Of a stretch of 64,000 nucleotides of DNA, positions 62,648 to 64,000 are shown piece by piece. The translations under genes were made by a program, and so were the position numbers. The DNA is taken from positions 1,334,001 to 1,398,000 of the forward strand of contig NZ_SORO01000001.1 of NCBI RefSeq assembly GCF_004368965.1. Direction: 5' to 3'. Under the pieces are notes generated by a model, which saw only the letters and a list, made by a program, of their open reading frames with translations, had not been told where the DNA came from and did not search any database. Position 1 is the stretch's first letter; each line of letters opens with the position of its first letter. The stretch comes from Leptospira meyeri (GTDB lineage: Bacteria > Spirochaetota > Leptospiria > Leptospirales > Leptospiraceae).

Positions 62648-63733
62648 ATGCCAAAACCCCTTCCACTTTTGCCGATTCCCCTTCCTTGTCGAACCAAAAA
62701 GATTCCTCGAATATTCTTGTTTTTACTGATTCCGCTTTTTCTTTCCGGGTGTTTGCCTTATTTATTTCATCTGGGGAAGGAACAATCTTCGATCATCTTG
62801 GGTCGTGAAAAAATAGATGAAATTCTAAAACACCAAGGTTTGGATTCGCAAACAAAACAAAAATTAAACTTAATCCGAGAAGCAAGAATGTTTGCCATCG
62901 GGGAACTCGCGCTAAACGAAAAAGGTGGATTTGAATATTATACAAAATTAGATAGAGAAGAAATAGGTTGGAATGTAAGTGCTTCAGAAGCATTAGAGTT
63001 AAAGTCTTATACATGGTGGTTTCCCATTGCTGGTACTGTTCCCTATAAAGGGTTCTTTGAAAAAGAAATGGCCATTTCTTTAGAAAAAGAATTAAAAAGA
63101 GAAGGTTTAGACACACGCATCCGCCCTATCGGAGGATACTCGACACTTGGTTGGTTTTCTGATCCAGTATTGTCTCCCCAGTTAAAATGGCCAGACTATC
63201 GACTTGTGGGACTCGTTTTTCATGAAATGGCACATGCAACTGTTTACCTCGCTGGGGATTCCATATTAAATGAGTCTTATGCAAGTTATGTGGAAGAAAA
63301 GGGAATCGAATTATATTATACTAAGAAGGAAGGGGAAAAAAGTGCCAATTTGGAGAAATTCCGTAGAGATAAAACAAGAAGAGAAGTTACCCTGCATCTT
63401 TTGAAAAAATATGCGGAAAAATTAAAAATACTGTATGCCTCTCCTCTAGAGAATGAACAAAAGAGAATTCAAAAAAACTTGCTTATGGTTGAATTCAAAG
63501 AAGAAGTGATTCAAAAAAAATTAGTCCCCGAAGAAAAATCCAAAGAATTTTTAGCAAGGGAATGGAATAACGAAGATTTTTTAGGTACACTTCGTTACCA
63601 TTCGGGTGAAGTCAGTTTTGAAACTTTGTTTCAAAAATCTAACAATAACTTCCAAAAATTTCATGAAGAAGTAAAAAAACTTTTTGATCTATCAGAGGAA
63701 GAACGCAAAAAATTTTTAAACGAAACTCTTTAA
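62648..63733 (+). CDS. Predicted aminopeptidase lipoprotein (COG4324-like)
   Basis: A 361-residue protein with a lipobox at Cys35 (LSGC) and a zinc peptidase motif HEMAH (His192, Glu193, His196) with Glu209 in DSILNESYASYVEEKG as the probable third ligand. LRYHSGEVSFETLFQKS and the PIGGYSTLGWFSDPV loop match the predicted aminopeptidase family. The signal peptide is preceded by a Pro-rich stretch; a TTG at 62669 would shorten it. The ATG at 62648 is 3 bases from the HtrA start on the other strand. It overlaps the next, convergent gene by 4 bases. Confidence 0.86.
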   Translation: MPKPLPLLPIPLPCRTKKIPRIFLFLLIPLFLSGCLPYLFHLGKEQSSIILGREKIDEILKHQGLDSQTKQKLNLIREARMFAIGELALNEKGGFEYYTKLDREEIGWNVSASEALELKSYTWWFPIAGTVPYKGFFEKEMAISLEKELKREGLDTRIRPIGGYSTLGWFSDPVLSPQLKWPDYRLVGLVFHEMAHATVYLAGDSILNESYASYVEEKGIELYYTKKEGEKSANLEKFRRDKTRREVTLHLLKKYAEKLKILYASPLENEQKRIQKNLLMVEFKEEVIQKKLVPEEKSKEFLAREWNNEDFLGTLRYHSGEVSFETLFQKSNNNFQKFHEEVKKLFDLSEEERKKFLNETL

Positions 63734-64000
63734 TCCTCAATCATGGCCGAAGTATATAACTTATAACCAATCCAAAATCGGTCATCGATTGTCGAATTCC
63801 GCGCCGCTTCCTTACCCTCTACTAATCGAACATGTAAAGGTTTTGGCAAATCACTTGTTTGCAAAAATTGTTTTAGAAAAAACAAATTATGAACACCAGA
63901 TTGAATTCCGGAATGCAAAACAAACAAGCCACTATTTTCTCGAGCTAGATAGTAAGCGACTCCACTAAAATCATTTGTATATTGAGCGGAATTTCCTATT
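63730..64000 (-). CDS. C-terminal part of a hypothetical protein (cut by window edge)
   Basis: The frame is open from the right edge (first full codon at 63999) to a stop at 63730, giving 89 residues. It reads as a soluble or extracytoplasmic domain (GVAYYLARENSGLFVLHSG, then RFWIGYKLYTSAMIED at the end) and matches nothing I recognise. The start lies outside the window. Its end overlaps the aminopeptidase gene by 4 bases. Confidence 0.6.
   Translation of the reverse strand, partial: IGNSAQYTNDFSGVAYYLARENSGLFVLHSGIQSGVHNLFFLKQFLQTSDLPKPLHVRLVEGKEAARNSTIDDRFWIGYKLYTSAMIED

Noticed and set aside
1..64000. CRISPR arrays, insertion sequences, prophage or integrase genes
   Set aside because: No spaced direct repeats, transposase or integrase motifs were seen; gene content and packing are uniform.

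Overview
The window looks like chromosomal DNA of a spirochete of the genus Leptospira. The indicators are low G+C and very tight packing of genes on both strands, a large lipoprotein ending in a DUF1554 domain (a family essentially known from Leptospira), a spirochete-type motility block (flhF-flhG-fliA-fapA and fliJ-flbB), many relaxed-lipobox lipoproteins, LPS genes (lpxK, wzm/wzt) and a MurA carrying the Cys-to-Asp change that fits the natural fosfomycin tolerance of leptospires. I cannot fix the species from sequence alone. Nothing indicates a phage, plasmid, insertion sequence or CRISPR array, so this is ordinary core and near-core chromosome.

Layout. 1-8.3 kb: 5' end of trigger factor (tig) behind a tRNA-Gly, a TesA-like lipoprotein esterase with TenA, an OmpA-like lipoprotein with a beta-barrel protein, the DUF1554 lipoprotein and a DUF3095 protein. 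8.3-14.7 kb: a GH3/NagZ-type hydrolase, a PilZ-like membrane protein, murA with a four-cluster ferredoxin, a small zinc-ribbon protein and a lipoprotein. 14.8-28.6 kb: motility. fliI, then a 1048-residue sensor kinase/receiver/SpoIIE phosphatase on the other strand, then fliJ-flbB; facing them is the minus-strand run flhF-flhG-(membrane protein)-fliA-fapA-(small protein)-SwrB-like-remA-gmk. 29-36.9 kb: split MnmC, hisE-lpxK, a secreted thioredoxin, and ugd with the polysaccharide exporter pair wzm-wzt. 37-48.6 kb: beta-barrel and HEAT-repeat proteins, a receiver protein, glycogen phosphorylase, DUF192, an enoyl-CoA hydratase, a membrane SpoIIE phosphatase, a secreted HExxH protein and a porin-like protein. 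48.7-58.4 kb: a chemotaxis operon mcp-cheW-cheA-cheB-(atypical ATPase/pseudo-receiver)-cheY-cheY-(membrane PAS kinase). 58.4-64 kb: purM, murI, an aminotransferase, an HtrA-like protease, a predicted aminopeptidase lipoprotein and the end of an unknown gene.

How they fit together. Much of the window serves swimming and signalling of a periplasmic-flagellum cell: export ATPase and chaperone (FliI, FliJ), collar protein (FlbB), flagellar placement GTPase/ATPase (FlhF, FlhG), sigma-28 (FliA) and a full chemotaxis relay. Two SpoIIE-type phosphatases and several receivers point to partner-switching style output. The remainder is envelope work: peptidoglycan (MurA, MurI, NagZ-like), lipid A (LpxK), surface polysaccharide (Ugd, Wzm, Wzt) and many exported proteins.

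The observations I would follow first are the MurA active-site Asp, the four evenly spaced EFGLF motifs in the CheA linker, the receiver-like/ATPase protein in the chemotaxis operon that lacks key residues, the N-terminal frame break of the beta-barrel gene near 37.1 kb, the fliI/fliJ separation, and the HEAT-repeat gene with no sensible start codon.
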